Assembly (NCBI GenBank): GCA_963698265.1
Contig: CAVOQC010000001.1
Coordinates: 496,001 to 560,000 of the forward strand
DNA from: FEB-7 sp963698265
GTDB taxonomy: Bacteria; Pseudomonadota; Gammaproteobacteria; Burkholderiales; Usitatibacteraceae
Direction of reading: 5' to 3'
DNA: 64,000 nucleotides
In this document: piece after piece, positions 27,229 to 35,003 of the stretch
How the letters are laid out: every line of letters begins with the position of its first letter
Position numbering within the stretch: the stretch's first letter is position 1
Notes under the pieces: generated by a model
What the model was told of the DNA's origin: nothing
The model's input: the letters and a program-made list of their open reading frames with translations, nothing else
Databases searched by the model: none
Position numbers and translations under genes: made by a program

Positions 27229-28893
27229 TCAGGCCGGAAACAGGCGAAACGAGACCCGGCCGTCGACGTTGTTCGCGAGTTCCACGCGATACCCGCCCAT
27301 CGCGGCGAGCCGACCCACCTGGAAGAGCCCGATCCCCAGGCCGTGCCCGTCCACGCCCGTGGGCACCGGCTCCCGGAAGAGGTTCCTCGCGATGTCCTGC
27401 GGCACGGCCGGTCCCGAATCCTCGAACAGGAACTCGCACCTCCCCGCCACCACGCTCAGGACCGCCTTCGACCGCACCGGCTCGCCCGCGCTGCGCTTCT
27501 CGCGCGCGTTGTCGAGGCAGTTCTCCAGGAACGCGTCGAAGAGCCCGGTCGGCACGGTGGCATCGCCCTCGATCCGGGCCTCGAGCTCGAGCGCGCCGTC
27601 GCCATGGCGGCGCTTCACGTCCTCCCACCAGGTGGCCGCCGCCCGGGACACCTCCCGCGTCTCGACCTGCGGGGACCGGAGCTGGTCCAGCGACGACTGC
27701 AGGCGGCGCGTGATCTGCGGAAGCTGGCGCTGCAGGAGCGCCGCGTAGGCCGGATCGACGGACCCCTCGCGGGGTGCGGCCGACGTGAGCGCGTAGAGGG
27801 ACTGGAGGAGGTTCTTGATGTCGTGCGTGAGGCGCGCTCCGGTCTCGTGCACCGCCTGCAGGTAGGCGTTGCGGCGCATGGCGGCCTCGCGCCGCTTGCT
27901 TTCGTGGAACTCCCCCACGACCTGCGCCAGCAGCCGCATGTGCAGGAAGAGCGCCGGGGACAGGCTGATCTCGGTGAAAAAGGTGAGGGCGAGGCCGTGG
28001 AAGACGAAGTCCACCCGGTGCTCGGCGGGAGAGCCGAACTCCCCCTCGCCGTCGTCGAACTTCCAGCGGGCGCCACTGACCCACGGGAGCTCCGACACCA
28101 GCACGAGCGCCTGGCCCACGAATCGCCTCGGGTCGGTTTCGCGCTCGGCGAGCTCGGCCACGCGCCGCACCCAGATCTCGAAGGGCATGCCGACGGTCAT
28201 GAGATAGCGGGACAGGTAGGTCCGCAGCCCGCCGAACCCCTCCCGCGGGCCCCACAGCACCGCCAGGACGAAGAGCGTGCAGCCGAAGCCGATGACCGTG
28301 AGCCCCGCGGAGCGGAAATACTCGTCGCCGGTGTAGCGCATCAGCGCGATCGACCCCAGCACGAGGACCACCACGAGCTGGAAGACGAGGAGCGCGTAGA
28401 AGAAGTCGAATACCTGCCGCGCGTCGCTCCTTTCCTCCTCGAAGGGAAGGAACACGAGCAGGATGAGCGAGAACGGGAGCATCCAATGGGCGAAGAGCGC
28501 GACCGGATCCGGAATGAGCTGGTCGCGCAGGACGAGGTGGGGCACCGACCACAGGAGCATGACCGTTGCCAGGTAGAAGAACGCGACGAGGTAGAAGCGG
28601 CTGCGGCTCGCGGCCTGCTGGGTGAACACCTTTCCGCCGAGGATGCCCAGGAGCACGCACAGCCACGAGATGATCAGCCAGCCCGGCAGGAAGTAGAGGA
28701 TCGTCCCGGTGATCGCGAGCAGCAGCACGATTGCGAACCGGCCGAGTTCCGTTTCCGCCGCGAGAAACGGCTGCCAGAGCAGGAAGAAGCCGAAGTGCAC
28801 GAGGAGCCAGATGCGCTGGAAATGCGATCCGGGGTCGGCGACGAGCCCGGCGTGCAGGGCGAGAAGCATCGCGAGCACCATCCAGCGGCGCAT
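27229..28893 (-). CDS. Membrane sensor histidine kinase (orphan)
   Basis: 554 residues. About seven membrane helices cover 1-215 (for example IVLLLAITGTILYFLPGWLI and LVVVLVLGSIALM). A cytosolic linker (220-345) follows, then the H box ETGARLTHDIKNLLQSL with His about 357, the N box FLENCLDNAREK (Asn about 458) and the G2 box GHGLGIGLFQVG (about 517-526). The multi-helix sensor and HDIKNLLQ H box recall PrsK-type kinases. No response regulator is adjacent; the nearest is the PrsR-like gene at 9.9 kb. I start at ATG 28893 because the open frame upstream is Pro/Cys-rich and unlike a protein N-terminus. Confidence 0.82.
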   Translation of the reverse strand: MRRWMVLAMLLALHAGLVADPGSHFQRIWLLVHFGFFLLWQPFLAAETELGRFAIVLLLAITGTILYFLPGWLIISWLCVLLGILGGKVFTQQAASRSRFYLVAFFYLATVMLLWSVPHLVLRDQLIPDPVALFAHWMLPFSLILLVFLPFEEERSDARQVFDFFYALLVFQLVVVLVLGSIALMRYTGDEYFRSAGLTVIGFGCTLFVLAVLWGPREGFGGLRTYLSRYLMTVGMPFEIWVRRVAELAERETDPRRFVGQALVLVSELPWVSGARWKFDDGEGEFGSPAEHRVDFVFHGLALTFFTEISLSPALFLHMRLLAQVVGEFHESKRREAAMRRNAYLQAVHETGARLTHDIKNLLQSLYALTSAAPREGSVDPAYAALLQRQLPQITRRLQSSLDQLRSPQVETREVSRAAATWWEDVKRRHGDGALELEARIEGDATVPTGLFDAFLENCLDNAREKRSAGEPVRSKAVLSVVAGRCEFLFEDSGPAVPQDIARNLFREPVPTGVDGHGLGIGLFQVGRLAAMGGYRVELANNVDGRVSFRLFPA

Positions 28894-29147
28894 CGAGCGC
28901 AGGATCGGTCCCGGTGTGGGCGGGGGATTGTCGAGGGCTGGGGACACGGCGGCGCGCGGGTGGGGAGTTGCCGACGCATGATGGCACAGGTCGGGTCCCG
29001 GTCTTTCGCAACGCACGGGGTTCCCGGGAAACTGCCGGAAATCCGGACACTGCCTGTCCGCGCATTCGACGCCGGACCCCTGCCGGACCGGAAGCGGGGG
29101 GCAGGCAGGAGCCGTGTTTTCATTCATAAACAACAGGTTGCATCAGC
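28894..29147. other. Intergenic region between kinase and pseudopilin unit
   Basis: Non-coding as far as I can judge, about 250 bases between the kinase start and the sigma-54 promoter; the gap to the next gene start totals 306 bases. It contains several CCGGA repeats (see 29035-29091) and AT-rich bases just before the -24 element. No tRNA or terminator seen. Confidence 0.5.
29035..29091 (+). promoter_or_regulatory. Cluster of CCGGA repeats, possible enhancer site
   Basis: Short repeats: GCCGGA at 29035-29040 facing TCCGG at 29042-29046 (inverted), and a direct repeat GCCGGACC at 29071-29078 and 29082-29089. They lie about 85-140 bases upstream of the predicted sigma-54 transcription start (near 29174), the usual distance for an NtrC-type activator. 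The binding protein is not known; the PrsR-like regulator is an obvious candidate. GC-rich context makes chance repeats possible. Confidence 0.35.
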
Positions 29148-29163
29148 TGGCCCGGGTATTGCT
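29148..29163 (+). promoter_or_regulatory. Sigma-54 (-24/-12) promoter
   Basis: TGGCCCGGGTATTGCT matches the sigma-54 consensus TGGCACG-N4-TTGCW at 11 of 12 defined positions, with GG and GC separated by exactly 10 bases. It lies 36 bases before the ATG of the 41-residue peptide gene (29200) and would also serve the pseudopilin gene at 29366. The presence of rpoN and an NtrC-type activator in the window supports it. Confidence 0.72.
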
Positions 29164-29199
29164 CTATTTCGGTCGTCAAGACAAGACCAGGAGTCCCAC

Positions 29200-29325
29200 A
29201 TGAACCTGAACACCCTGAATCGCCAGGAAGCCGCCATCGCCATCATAGCCATCGGGCTCGCGTTGGGACTCTCACTCAAGCTGCTCGACGTGCTGCGGCC
29301 CACGGCGACGGTCTTCGGCCTGTAG
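29200..29325 (+). CDS. 41-residue single-helix membrane peptide
   Basis: Small open frame MNLNTLNRQEAAIAIIAIGL... ending with TVFGL. AGGAG sits 7 bases before the ATG. Residues 10-27 form one hydrophobic segment (EAAIAIIAIGLALGLSL), followed by a short KLLDVLRP tail. It is the first gene after the sigma-54 promoter and 40 bases before the pseudopilin gene, which suggests co-expression. No family recognised. Coding status is supported by the ribosome site, the hydrophobic profile and the position. Confidence 0.6.
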   Translation: MNLNTLNRQEAAIAIIAIGLALGLSLKLLDVLRPTATVFGL

Positions 29326-29365
29326 TCGCACACCCTTTTCACACGGAAGAACCCAGGAGAAAACC

Positions 29366-30034
29366 ATGAAATCCCAGCAATCCGGCTTCACCCTCGTCGA
29401 GATCGCGATCGTCCTCGTGATCATCGGCCTGCTGCTCGGGGGCATCCTCAAGGGCCAGGAGTTGATCAACAGTGCGAAGGTGAAGTCCCTCGCGAACGAC
29501 TTCCGCACGGTTCCCACGTACATCTACGCCTACCAGGACAAGTTCAAGAGCCTGCCGGGCGACGACAACGCGATCCCCGCGCACCTGGGCGCCACCGCGA
29601 CGCCGGCCACGACCGGGGGCACCCTTGGCAACGGCGTGATCGAGGGCAACTGGTGGACTGCGACGCAGACCGACGAGGCCTACCTCTTCTGGCAGCACGT
29701 GCGCCTGTCGAACCTGGCGCCCGGACCCACCGCTGCGGCGGACCCGAACTACTGGCCCCAGAACGCGATGGGCGGCGTGATCGGCATGAATAGCGCCTCG
29801 GCTGCGGCATCGCAGATCACGGGCATGACCGGCACCTACCAGATCTGCTCGACCGGCATCCTCGGGAAGTTCGTGAAGCAGCTCGACATCCAGATGGACG
29901 ACGGCGACACGGCGACGGGCTCGTTGCGGGCGACGGCGAACGTCGCCGCGGCCGGGACGGCCCCTGGGACGGCAGCCGTTGCCACCGCCCTGGTCGACGA
30001 CGCGACGAGCTACACGGTCTGCCAGACCTTCTGA
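29366..30034 (+). CDS. Type IV/II pseudopilin, possible major MshA-like pilin
   Basis: 222 residues with a textbook class III leader: MKSQQSG before FTLVEIAIVLVIIGLLLGGI (Glu5 present), followed by LKGQELINSAKVKSLANDF and a globular part with SLPGDDNAIPAHLG. Two cysteines (QICSTG and TVCQTF) may form the C-terminal disulfide loop. AGGAG precedes the ATG. It stands alone after the 41-residue peptide, under a sigma-54 promoter, and is followed by a strong terminator. Inference: main structural subunit of the nearby pilus system. Confidence 0.8.
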   Translation: MKSQQSGFTLVEIAIVLVIIGLLLGGILKGQELINSAKVKSLANDFRTVPTYIYAYQDKFKSLPGDDNAIPAHLGATATPATTGGTLGNGVIEGNWWTATQTDEAYLFWQHVRLSNLAPGPTAAADPNYWPQNAMGGVIGMNSASAAASQITGMTGTYQICSTGILGKFVKQLDIQMDDGDTATGSLRATANVAAAGTAPGTAAVATALVDDATSYTVCQTF

Positions 30035-30053
30035 TCGCGGCTTGCGATCACCC

Positions 30054-30085
30054 ACGGCCCGCGCAATGCGCGGGCCGTTTTCTTT
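30054..30085 (+). terminator. Rho-independent terminator after the pseudopilin gene
   Basis: Perfect 11-bp stem ACGGCCCGCGC (30054-30064) / GCGCGGGCCGT (30068-30078) with an AAT loop, followed by TTTTCTTT. It lies 20 bases after the pseudopilin stop and just before the RAYT unit. Strongest terminator seen in the window. Confidence 0.9.
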
Positions 30086-30088
30086 CTG

Positions 30089-30120
30089 GGGTCAGGTTGA
30101 ATTTCGAATCTGTCCCCATT
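30089..30120 (+). repeat. Left terminal inverted repeat of the RAYT unit
   Basis: Begins GGGTCAGGTTG and ends CTGTCCCCATT. Matches the reverse complement of 30843-30874 at 28 of 32 positions by eye. Confidence 0.7.
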
Positions 30121-30163
30121 CCCGGTCCTGTTGTCCGTTCCGGTTCTCGCGCGTTGTTCCGGC

Positions 30164-30859
30164 ATGGCGCGGCCCGCAAGGATGGACATTCCCGGCTTTC
30201 CCCAGCATCTCATCGTGCGGGGGAACAACCGTTGCGCGATGTTCAGGGACGATGCCGATCGCACGATCTTCCTCGGCTTCATGGACGAGGCCCTGGACAA
30301 GTGCGCCTGCGATCTGCATGCCTATGTCCTCATGACGAACCACGTCCACCTTCTCGCGACCGGCCACCAGGGCGGCGAGCTCTCGGAACTCATGCAGCGC
30401 GTGGGGCGCAAGTACGCGCGGCTCGCGAATCTGCGCTGGGGGCGCACCGGAACGCTGTTCGAAGGGCGCTTCCGTTCCAGCCTGGTAGACAGCGAGGCGT
30501 ACCTCCTGACATGCATGCGCTACATCGAACTCAACCCCGTCCGGGCCGGCATGGCGAGCCATCCCGCGCAATACCCCTGGTCGAGCTACAGGCTCAATGC
30601 GTCCGGCGAACCGAGCCGGCCGATCGTCGCCCATGCGGTCTTCCAGCAGCTTGGCGAATCCGCCGGGACTCGCGGCGATCGCTACCGAAGCCTGGTTGCG
30701 GCAGGCATTTCGGACGACGACCTCCAACGGATTCGAACGAGTGCCCGGACCTGCCGGGCGCTGGGCAATGAAGCCTTCTGCGCTGATCTTCTCGCGCGGC
30801 TGGGGCGCCCCGTCGCCCCCGCCCGCCCGGGGCGGCCCGGGAAAATGGGGACAGGTTGA
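30164..30859 (+). CDS. rayT: REP-associated tyrosine transposase (Y1_Tnp)
   Basis: 231 residues of the IS200/IS605-like HUH family. The HUH motif is present as TNHVHLL (about residues 58-64), and the catalytic-tyrosine helix is YIELNPVRAGM. GTLFEGRFRSSLVDSEAYLL, typical of RAYTs, lies between. ATG 30164 gives the family start MARPARMDIPGFPQHLIVRGNN. Flanking inverted repeats support a functional unit. In related systems these enzymes process REP sequences. Confidence 0.88.
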   Translation: MARPARMDIPGFPQHLIVRGNNRCAMFRDDADRTIFLGFMDEALDKCACDLHAYVLMTNHVHLLATGHQGGELSELMQRVGRKYARLANLRWGRTGTLFEGRFRSSLVDSEAYLLTCMRYIELNPVRAGMASHPAQYPWSSYRLNASGEPSRPIVAHAVFQQLGESAGTRGDRYRSLVAAGISDDDLQRIRTSARTCRALGNEAFCADLLARLGRPVAPARPGRPGKMGTG

Positions 30860-30874
30860 AAATCCAACCTGACC
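30843..30874 (-). repeat. Right terminal inverted repeat of the RAYT unit
   Basis: Reverse complement begins GGGTCAGGTTG and ends CTGTCCCCATT, the counterpart of 30089-30120. Its outer end abuts the stop codon of the convergent antiporter gene (30875-30877), so insertion occurred at or into the 3' end of that gene. Confidence 0.7.
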
Positions 30875-32842
30875 CTAGCCCTGGAGCATGCGGATCTCGG
30901 CCTTGCCGAGCGCCTCCTGGGTGCCGCGCAGGACGACGATGTCGTTCTCGAGCAGGCGCATGTCGCCCGCGGGATTGGTGTCGCGCACCCCATGGCGCCG
31001 CACGGCCGTGACCTCGACCTCCATCGCGCCGAGGTTCAGGCTGCGCAGCGTCATGCCGATGCACGCGGCGCTGGAACCCACCATCACGGAGCGCAGCCTC
31101 GGCTGCGTCGCGTCCGCCTCGTCTTCCGTGTCCGTGGCCCCCGGGAAGAACCCGCCCAGCAGGTGGTAGCGCTCGGAGCGCACCTCGCGAAGCCGCTTCA
31201 GCACGCGGTTCAGGGGGAACCCCAGCAGCATCATGGTCTGCGTGGCGAGCATGAGGGAGCCCTCCACCACTTCCGCCACGATCTCGGCGGCCCCGGCCTC
31301 GCGCAGCTTCTCCACGTCCGAATCGTCCAGCGTGCGCACGATGACCGGCATGTCCGGGCGCATTTCGCGCGCGTGCGCGAGGATCGTGAGCGCCCGGGGC
31401 GTGTCGGCGAAGGTCACGACCAACGCCGTGGCGCGCGCGAGTGCGGCCGCCGCGAGTACCTCCCGGCGCGAGGCATCCCCGTAGACCACGGAATCGCCAG
31501 CCGCCGCCGCCTGGCGCACGCGCTCGGGATCGGCGTCGAGCGCCACGAAGGTCACGCCTTCACGCTCGAGAAAGCGCACGAGCGCCTGCCCGCTCCGGCC
31601 GTAGCCGCAGACGATGACGTGCCCCTGCGTGGCCATGGTCTTCACGGCGAGCTGGTGCAGCGCCATGGCGCGCTGCGTCCATTCGCTCGCGACGAAGTAC
31701 AGGACGATTCGCTCGGAGTTGGCCAGCAGCACCGGGGTGAGCAGCATCGAGAGCAGCGAGCCCGCGAGCACCACCTGGAGGGTCGCGGGAAGGAGCGCAC
31801 CCTCCCGTCCCGCGAGCGAGAGCAGCACGAACCCGAACTCGCCCGCCGGCGCGAGTGCCAGCGCGCAACGAAGCGCCGCGGGCTTGTCGTTGCCGAAGCC
31901 GCGCCCCAGCCAGAACACCAGCGCGAACTTCACCGCGAGGAGCGCGACCAGCACCAGCGCCACCATCCCCCACTGCGCCGCCACCACGCGCGGCTCGAGG
32001 AGCATTCCGATCGTCACGAAGAAGAAGCCCAGCAGCACGTCGCGGAAGGGCTTGATGTAGTCCTCCACCTGGTAGCGGTACTCGGTCTCGGAGATGAGCA
32101 TGCCGGCGAGAAACGCGCCGAGTGCCAGCGACAGCCCGGCGAGTTCCGTCACCCAGGCGAGTCCCAGCGTGACCAGCAGCACGAAGAGCACGAAGACCTC
32201 GGAGGACTTCTGCTTGGCCACGAGGTGGAAGAGCGGGCGCATGAGCCGCTGGCCGACGAAGAGCACCACCGCGAGCACCACGCCCGCCTTCAGGAGCGCT
32301 ATTCCGATCGCCCCGGCGAGCGCTTCCGGCGGCAGCGCGAGCGCGGGAATCAGGACCAGCAGGGGGATGACCGCGAGATCCTGGAAGAGGAGCGCGCCCA
32401 TGATCTGGCGCCCGGATGGCGTGTGCAGCTGCGCCTTCTCGGAGAGCGTCTTGGAGATGATCGCGGTGGAGGACATCGCGAGCACGCCGCCGACTATGAG
32501 GCCCGCCTGCCAGGACTGCCCGGCCAGGATCGCGACCGCGGTGGCGAGCACCACCGTGAGAACGACCTGCGACCCGCCGAATCCGAACACGAGCCGGCGC
32601 ATCGCCATCAGCTGCGGAAGGCTGAACTCCAGGCCCACGGAGAACATGAGGAACACGACGCCGAATTCCGCCAGGTAGCGCTTGTCCTCCGTGGCGGCCA
32701 CGATGTCGAGCGCCCCCGGCCCGATCGCCGCGCCGACGAGAAGGTAGCCGAGGATCGGAGGCATGTGCAGGCGCCGGAAAAGCACGACGACCGCGACGGC
32801 GGAACCGAGGAGGATCAGGGCAACGGGCAGGGCGTCGTGCAT
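30875..32842 (-). CDS. Kef-type cation:proton antiporter with RCK domains
   Basis: 655-residue CPA2-family antiporter (KefB/KefC/YbaL-like). Residues 1-385 carry about twelve membrane helices with the family segment GALLFQDLAVIPLLVLIP. An RCK_N (TrkA-N) nucleotide-binding domain starts at about 405 with GHVIVCGYGRSGQ, and an RCK_C domain covers roughly 565-650. Likely exchanges K+ for H+ under nucleotide control; I see no Kef ancillary gene (kefF/kefG) beside it. It starts 48 bases from the divergent kdsD. The last codon and stop touch the RAYT inverted repeat, so the original C-terminus may have been altered. Confidence 0.88.
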   Translation of the reverse strand: MHDALPVALILLGSAVAVVVLFRRLHMPPILGYLLVGAAIGPGALDIVAATEDKRYLAEFGVVFLMFSVGLEFSLPQLMAMRRLVFGFGGSQVVLTVVLATAVAILAGQSWQAGLIVGGVLAMSSTAIISKTLSEKAQLHTPSGRQIMGALLFQDLAVIPLLVLIPALALPPEALAGAIGIALLKAGVVLAVVLFVGQRLMRPLFHLVAKQKSSEVFVLFVLLVTLGLAWVTELAGLSLALGAFLAGMLISETEYRYQVEDYIKPFRDVLLGFFFVTIGMLLEPRVVAAQWGMVALVLVALLAVKFALVFWLGRGFGNDKPAALRCALALAPAGEFGFVLLSLAGREGALLPATLQVVLAGSLLSMLLTPVLLANSERIVLYFVASEWTQRAMALHQLAVKTMATQGHVIVCGYGRSGQALVRFLEREGVTFVALDADPERVRQAAAAGDSVVYGDASRREVLAAAALARATALVVTFADTPRALTILAHAREMRPDMPVIVRTLDDSDVEKLREAGAAEIVAEVVEGSLMLATQTMMLLGFPLNRVLKRLREVRSERYHLLGGFFPGATDTEDEADATQPRLRSVMVGSSAACIGMTLRSLNLGAMEVEVTAVRRHGVRDTNPAGDMRLLENDIVVLRGTQEALGKAEIRMLQG

Positions 32843-32890
32843 CGTGGGCGCAGGCGGCGGGGGTGGGGCAATCCCTTTATACTTTGCCCC

Positions 32891-33895
32891 GTGACAAATC
32901 TACACCATCCCCGCTCGAATCCCGACGCCGCGAAGATCCTCGCGCTGGCAAGGGACGTACTCGAGATCGAGGCGAGCGCCGTGGCCGCCCTTGCCGGCCG
33001 GCTCGGCGAGCGCTTCCTCGCGGCGGTCGACCTGGTGTTCGAATGCACCGGCCGCGTCGTCGTGACCGGCATGGGCAAGTCCGGGCATGTCGGCGGCAAG
33101 ATCGCCTCGACGCTCGCCTCGACGGGAACCCCAGCTTTCTTCATGCACCCCGGGGAAGCGAGCCACGGCGACCTCGGGATGATCGCCTCGGGCGACGTGG
33201 TCCTCGCGATCTCGCACTCCGGGGAGTCCGACGAGATCCTGCGCATCCTGCCGATCATCAAGCGCCGCGGCGCCCGGGTGATCGCGATCACCGGGCGCGC
33301 GCAGTCCACCCTCGCGAGGGAGTGCGACGTGCACCTCGACGGGGCCGTCGAGAAGGAGGCGTGCCCGATGAACCTCGCACCGACGGCGAGCACGACCGCG
33401 GCCCTCGCCCTCGGGGACGCGCTCGCCGTCGCCCTCCTGGAGAAGCGCGGATTCGGCAGCGACGACTACGCCCTGCACCATCCCGGCGGCACGCTCGGCC
33501 GCAAGCTGCTGCTCCACGTCTCGGACGTGATGCACTCCGGCGAGCGGCTCCCGCGCGTGTCCGCCGACGCGACGCTCAAGGAAGCCATCCTCGAGATGAG
33601 TCGCAAGGGCCTGGGCATGACCGCGATCGTCGAACCCGACGGGCGCGTGGCCGGGCTTTTCACCGACGGAGACCTTCGCCGCACGCTCGAAAAGCACGAG
33701 GACATCCGGGGCCTCGGTGTCTCCGAGGTCATGACCCGGAACCCGAGATCGATCGGCCCCGCGCGCCTGGCCGCCGAGGCCGCGCAGATGATGCAGACGC
33801 ACCACGTGAGCGGCCGGCTGCTCGTCGTGGACGATGCGGGGCGCCTCGTCGGCGCGCTGCACGTCGACGACCTCCTTCGCGCCGGCGTGATCTGA
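32891..33895 (+). CDS. kdsD: D-arabinose 5-phosphate isomerase
   Basis: Makes arabinose 5-phosphate from ribulose 5-phosphate for Kdo synthesis. 334 residues. SIS domain (about 35-180) with GMGKSGHVGGKIASTLASTGT and SHSGESDEI, then two CBS domains (about 205-330; VMHSGERLPRV and VMTRNPRSI). The conserved ALHHPGGTLGR linker is present. It begins with GTG at 32891, with a TATACT only 7 bases upstream and no Shine-Dalgarno, suggesting a leaderless message. kdsC follows after 7 bases. Confidence 0.95.
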   Translation: MTNLHHPRSNPDAAKILALARDVLEIEASAVAALAGRLGERFLAAVDLVFECTGRVVVTGMGKSGHVGGKIASTLASTGTPAFFMHPGEASHGDLGMIASGDVVLAISHSGESDEILRILPIIKRRGARVIAITGRAQSTLARECDVHLDGAVEKEACPMNLAPTASTTAALALGDALAVALLEKRGFGSDDYALHHPGGTLGRKLLLHVSDVMHSGERLPRVSADATLKEAILEMSRKGLGMTAIVEPDGRVAGLFTDGDLRRTLEKHEDIRGLGVSEVMTRNPRSIGPARLAAEAAQMMQTHHVSGRLLVVDDAGRLVGALHVDDLLRAGVI

Positions 33896-33902
33896 CGCGG
33901 CC

Positions 33903-34433
33903 ATGACGGACGCCACCACCCGCGCACGCAGCGTGCGGCTCGCGCTCTTCGACGTCGACGGCGTCCTCACCGACGGCCGCCTCTACTACGGCCCGGCGGG
34001 CGAGGCGATGAAGGTGTTCAACACCCTCGACGGGCACGGCCTGAAGATGCTCGCGCGATCGGGCGTGGCCACGGGCCTTCTCTCGGGCAGGCGCTCCGAG
34101 GCCGCCGCGGCACGCGCGCGCGAGCTGGGGATGTCCCACGTGATGCTCGGGGAGGAAGACAAGCTCGGGCCCTTCGAGCGCCTTCGCGCGCAGCTCGGGC
34201 TGGAGGCCTCGCAGTGCGCGTTCGTCGGCGACGACCTCCCGGATGCGCCGGTCCTTGCGCGCTGCGGGCTCGCGGTCGCGGTGGCCAACGCCGTGCCGGA
34301 GATCCGGGCGATCGCCCATCTCGTCACGCAGGCCGCCGGCGGGGCGGGAGCCGTGCGCGAGTTCTGCGAGTTCTTGATGCGCGCGCAGGGCACGCTCGAT
34401 GGCGCCGCGGCGCGCCACGGAAGCGGGGGCTGA
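33903..34433 (+). CDS. kdsC: 3-deoxy-D-manno-octulosonate 8-phosphate phosphatase
   Basis: HAD-family phosphatase giving free Kdo. 176 residues, normal length. Motif I is LALFDVDGVLTDG (nucleophile Asp about 17), motif II LLSGRRSE, motif III KLGPFERL, and motif IV VGDDLPDAPVL. Lies between kdsD and lptC, the usual order. Confidence 0.95.
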   Translation: MTDATTRARSVRLALFDVDGVLTDGRLYYGPAGEAMKVFNTLDGHGLKMLARSGVATGLLSGRRSEAAAARARELGMSHVMLGEEDKLGPFERLRAQLGLEASQCAFVGDDLPDAPVLARCGLAVAVANAVPEIRAIAHLVTQAAGGAGAVREFCEFLMRAQGTLDGAAARHGSGG

Positions 34434-34436
34434 ACG

Positions 34437-35003
34437 GTGGTCCGGCCCTCGTCGTGGCTTCCGCTGGGCGTTCTCGCGATGCTGGTCGCGCTCACCGTCT
34501 GGCTCGACCAGCTCGTGCAGCCCTCCGGCGACCGCGGTGACGGGTCGCGGCGCCACGACCCCGATCTCATCGTCGAGAAATTCAGCGCGCGCAAGTTCGG
34601 GGAGGACGGCCGGACCCTCTACACTCTCGCGGCGCGCAAGATGGTACATTACCCCGACGACGACTCCGCGCACCTGGAGAAGCTCGATTTCGAGGCGCGC
34701 GAACCGCAACAGCCGCGCGTGACGATCGCCTCCGACGCAGGCAGGCTCCTCGAGCGCGGCGACAAGGTCTGGTTCGAGGGAAACGTCGTGATGGTGCGCG
34801 AGGCCGACCAGCGCTACGAGGCTTCCCGGCTCACCACGGAGCGGCTCTTGGTCCTTCCCGACTCCGGCGTGGCCCGCACCACCGGTCCCGTGCTGCTCGA
34901 GAATCCACAGGCCCGCATCGAAGCAGATGGCCTCGAGATGAACAATCAGGCGCGCACGCTCCGGCTCGATCGCGTGCGCGCCACCTACACGCCCCGAAGA
35001 TGA
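34437..35003 (+). CDS. lptC: LPS export protein LptC
   Basis: 188-residue bitopic inner-membrane protein that receives LPS from LptBFG and passes it to LptA. One N-terminal helix (WLPLGVLAMLVALTVWL) precedes a periplasmic beta-jellyroll with SARKFGEDGRTLYTLAARKM and WFEGNVVMVRE. GTG start 3 bases after kdsC. Its stop overlaps the lptA start (ATGA). Confidence 0.92.
   Translation: MVRPSSWLPLGVLAMLVALTVWLDQLVQPSGDRGDGSRRHDPDLIVEKFSARKFGEDGRTLYTLAARKMVHYPDDDSAHLEKLDFEAREPQQPRVTIASDAGRLLERGDKVWFEGNVVMVREADQRYEASRLTTERLLVLPDSGVARTTGPVLLENPQARIEADGLEMNNQARTLRLDRVRATYTPRR

Larger units (their letters stand above)
30089..30874 (+). mobile_element. RAYT-type transposase unit with terminal inverted repeats
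   Basis: A 786-base unit bounded by imperfect inverted repeats of about 32 bases (30089-30120 and 30843-30874), enclosing one Y1 transposase gene. The repeats have GGGTCAGG outermost and CTGTCCCCATT innermost, 28 of 32 positions matching. Each repeat is itself partly palindromic, like REP sequences. It sits between the pseudopilin terminator and the 3' end of the antiporter gene. Such units are usually single-copy transposases linked to REP families rather than active insertion sequences. Confidence 0.7.

Noticed and set aside
28894..29133. N-terminal extension of the sensor kinase up to ATG 29127 or TTG 29133
   Set aside because: The extra residues are Pro/Cys/His-rich without pattern, and the region carries the repeats and sits beside the sigma-54 promoter, so it is more likely regulatory DNA.
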